NCBI GenBank assembly: GCA_025935735.1
Contig: JAICUS010000267.1
Coordinates: 1 to 7,972, forward strand
DNA length: 7,972 nucleotides
Direction of reading: 5' to 3'
Source: Solirubrobacteraceae bacterium
Lineage (GTDB): Bacteria; Actinomycetota; Thermoleophilia; Solirubrobacterales; Solirubrobacteraceae
A model generated the notes under the pieces. That model had not been told where the DNA came from, searched no databases, and worked only from the letters and a program-made list of their open reading frames with translations. Below, piece after piece: positions 6,732-7,972 of the stretch. A program made the translations under genes and the position numbers. The stretch's first letter is position 1; the number at the start of each line of letters is the position of its first letter.

Positions 6732-6814
6732 GGTCGACGCAAATACGGTGGTTCGCTCGCGGCAGCGGCGGCGAGGGCCGGCGAGAACCCGGCGTATTTA
6801 CGGGGGCCGGTACT
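6726..6814. repeat. 89-bp palindrome ending at the TMEM175 stop codon
   Basis: AGTACCGG (6726-6733) pairs with CCGGTACT (6807-6814), AAATACG (6741-6747) with CGTATTT (6793-6799), GGTTC (6750-6754) with GAACC (6785-6789) and TCGC (6757-6760) with GCGA (6781-6784). This makes a long stem with small internal loops. The right end overlaps the stop codon of the channel gene, so in minus-strand mRNA this hairpin starts at the stop codon and is a good terminator or 3'-protection candidate. Confidence 0.7.
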
Positions 6815-6832
6815 AGCGCGCCGGGCCCGGCA
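6813..6832. repeat. 20-nt direct repeat of the left end of palindromic copy 1
   Basis: CTAGCGCGCCGGGCCCGGCA here is identical to 6213-6232, exactly 600 bp upstream. In the minus strand these bases encode the final M-P-G-P-A-R and stop of the TMEM175 protein. It contains the perfect 12-bp palindrome GCCGGGCCCGGC. Confidence 0.8.
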
Positions 6833-7421
6833 TCATCCCGCCCTGGGGGAGCGCGTAGTAGACCGCCAGGGCGGCGATGATCGCCAGGGACGCCGGCGCG
6901 CTGAACAGCGCCACGACGATCGACAGCGCGTAGATCGGCGAGCCGATGGTGAAGCGGCGCGTCCGGCGGGCGATCTCGGCCTCGCTCAGCTCGACGGAGA
7001 GCAGGCCGCGGTGGCTCGTGGCGTAGCGCCAGAGCAGGCCGAAGGCGACGCCCATCATGGTCATCGTGCCCGCGTAGATCAGGGCGGCCACGCGCTCCGG
7101 GTCGCCGCCCTCGCGCATGTACTCGGCCACCAGGCGCGTCGGCCACGGGATGAGGCTGGTCCACAGCAGCAGGAAGAGGTTGAGCGCCATCAGCGGCCGG
7201 TCGGCCTCGCGCAGGTGGTCGACCACCGCGTGGTGGTTCATCCAGATGATCCCGATGACCAGGAAGCTGACCAGGTAGGCGAGATAGGACGGCCACTGCT
7301 GCGCGAGCTCGTGCGCGAGGCGGTCGCCGGCGCCCTCCGGCACCCGGATCTCGAGCACGAGCAGGGTGATCGCGATCGCGAACACGCCGTCGCTGAACGC
7401 CTCCAGCCGGTTGGTGCGCAT
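6813..7421 (-). CDS. TMEM175 family potassium channel (DUF1211)
   Basis: 202 residues. Bacterial TMEM175 proteins are six-helix subunits that assemble as tetrameric K+-selective or leak channels in the cytoplasmic membrane. The signature of helix 1 is present: R5 and F9-S10-D11-G12 in RLEAFSDGVFAIAITLLVLE. Further hydrophobic segments lie at about 43-62, 77-95, 111-131, 157-173 and 176-193, giving six helices. The WMNHHAVVDHL segment after helix 2 is also family-like. Length is normal for the bacterial form. Start: ATG at 7421 with a modest GTAGGG seven bases upstream. It lies 22 nt after the rhamnose isomerase stop on the same strand, so co-transcription is likely, although no functional link is known. 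The last six codons plus stop lie in a 20-nt sequence repeated exactly 600 bp away, so the C-terminal GMMPGPAR tail may be recently acquired or variable. Selectivity is family inference. Confidence 0.93.
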   Translation of the reverse strand: MRTNRLEAFSDGVFAIAITLLVLEIRVPEGAGDRLAHELAQQWPSYLAYLVSFLVIGIIWMNHHAVVDHLREADRPLMALNLFLLLWTSLIPWPTRLVAEYMREGGDPERVAALIYAGTMTMMGVAFGLLWRYATSHRGLLSVELSEAEIARRTRRFTIGSPIYALSIVVALFSAPASLAIIAALAVYYALPQGGMMPGPAR

Positions 7422-7443
7422 GGCTGCACCCTACGCGGGTGCG

Positions 7444-7972
7444 TCAGCCGGTCAGCTGGCGCTCGCGCGCGCGGGCGGCCGCCATGCGCTCGGCGTACTC
7501 CGTCTGGCGCACCGCCACCACCGGGTCGACGGTGGCGCCGAGCGCGACCCGCGCCGCCGCGCAGTCCGCCCGCACGTCGGTGCGATAGGCGTCGAGCAGC
7601 ACCTGGTGGGCGCCGAGCACGTCGCCGAACTCCTGCGCCTCGCGCAGCAGCTCGCGGTCGACCAGCAGCGCCTTCGCGTAGGCCTCCTGGAGGTTGACCA
7701 CCGAGAGCACCATCGCCTCGACCTTGGCCTCGACGTTGTGCGACTGGTCGATGGTCAGCCGCGGCAGCGTGTCGCCCGCCGCCAGCTCGACGAAGATCAG
7801 GAACAGCTCGAACGGATTGACCGAGCCGACGATCAGGTCGTCGTCGGCGTACTTGCGGTTGTTGAAGTGAAAGCCGCCGAGGCGACCCTCGGCCGCCAGC
7901 AGCGCCACGATCTGCTCGACGTTGGCGCCCTGCAGGTGATGGCCGAGGTCGACGAGCACCTTGGCGCGCTCG
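7444..7972 (-). CDS. rhaI: L-rhamnose isomerase (Streptomyces/Pseudomonas type), C-terminal part
   Basis: About 175 C-terminal residues are visible; the N-terminus lies beyond 7972, and the first visible codons read [12 protein letters not shown]. The enzyme interconverts L-rhamnose and L-rhamnulose, the first step of rhamnose use, in the cytoplasm as a metal-dependent TIM-barrel isomerase. Visible active-site elements are the D and first H of VDLGHH, the H of GGFHFNNR, the acidic YADDD and the D of TIDQSHN. Their spacing (D to H of HFN 27 residues, then 8 and 10 to the aspartates) agrees with the metal and catalytic residues I recall for the Pseudomonas stutzeri enzyme (D254, H257, H281, D289, D291), with a gap before the last Asp. 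The C-terminal region (about 90-175) is helical, as in the family. The call to this subtype rather than E. coli RhaA rests on [15 protein letters not shown]. The channel gene follows 22 nt downstream rather than a rhamnulose-processing gene. Confidence 0.9.
   Translation of the reverse strand, partial: ERAKVLVDLGHHLQGANVEQIVALLAAEGRLGGFHFNNRKYADDDLIVGSVNPFELFLIFVELAAGDTLPRLTIDQSHNVEAKVEAMVLSVVNLQEAYAKALLVDRELLREAQEFGDVLGAHQVLLDAYRTDVRADCAAARVALGATVDPVVAVRQTEYAERMAAARARERQLTG

Larger units (their letters stand above)
6188..6812. other. 625-bp gene-free interval filled with palindromic repeats
   Basis: The interval lies between the 3' ends of the convergent kinase and TMEM175 genes, so no promoter is needed here for either neighbour. 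No open frame in it has a convincing start, ribosome site or recognisable protein. It contains at least six inverted repeats (listed separately), four CTAG tetranucleotides, and a less GC-rich core at about 6453-6580 in otherwise extremely GC-rich DNA. Candidates are a REP-like repeat cluster, a non-autonomous mobile element or a structured RNA. Confidence 0.7.

Noticed and set aside
6213..6832. CRISPR array
   Set aside because: The repeats are few, unevenly spaced, palindromic over their whole length and lack regular 30-40-nt spacers; no cas gene is present.
6298..7296. 332-residue minus-strand open frame spanning the repeat region
   Set aside because: It runs through palindromic repeats and out of frame through the TMEM175 gene; the translation is low complexity with no recognisable domain.

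Overview
The window is very GC-rich, with codons ending almost always in G or C and frequent GTG/TTG starts. It encodes a WS/DGAT acyltransferase, a DUF6131-type mini membrane protein and a Streptomyces-type L-rhamnose isomerase. Together these point to a high-GC actinobacterium, most likely of the Thermoleophilia/Solirubrobacterales type. The lineage is inferred from gene families and composition only; no marker gene is present.

Layout. Positions 1-3557 hold four genes on the minus strand. Reading in the direction of transcription they are a WS/DGAT-type acyltransferase (2136-3557), a 51-residue two-helix membrane protein (1898-2053), an M20 family metallopeptidase (426-1772) and the N-terminal part of an SLC13-type permease (1-421, leaving the window). 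Peptidase and permease are separated by 4 nt and look translationally coupled. A 43-nt interrupted palindrome (1821-1863) separates the mini-protein gene from the peptidase gene. Divergent from the acyltransferase, across about 89 bp, is a large plus-strand hybrid histidine kinase (3647-6187). It has a membrane-bound extracytoplasmic sensor, HAMP-like, PAS, HisKA, HATPase and receiver domains. At the right end two minus-strand genes follow: the C-terminal part of an L-rhamnose isomerase (7444 to the window edge) and, 22 nt downstream, a TMEM175-family potassium channel (6813-7421).

The kinase and channel genes converge on a 625-bp gene-free interval (6188-6812), the most unusual part of the window. 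It contains two copies of a 70-80-bp imperfect palindrome sharing an exact 28-nt core. It also holds a 20-nt direct repeat exactly 600 bp apart whose second copy forms the last codons of the TMEM175 gene, a separate 89-bp palindrome, a 36-bp imperfect inverted repeat enclosing a less GC-rich core, several smaller hairpins and four CTAG tetranucleotides. I see no supported gene in it. It may be a cluster of palindromic intergenic repeats (REP-like or non-autonomous mobile elements) or a structured RNA; the sequence alone does not decide.

Functionally the genes are mostly ordinary: lipid storage, dipeptide hydrolysis next to anion/dicarboxylate transport, signal sensing, ion conductance and rhamnose catabolism. 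They are not an obvious single pathway, and I found no clear new protein system. The repeat cluster is what most deserves a second look.
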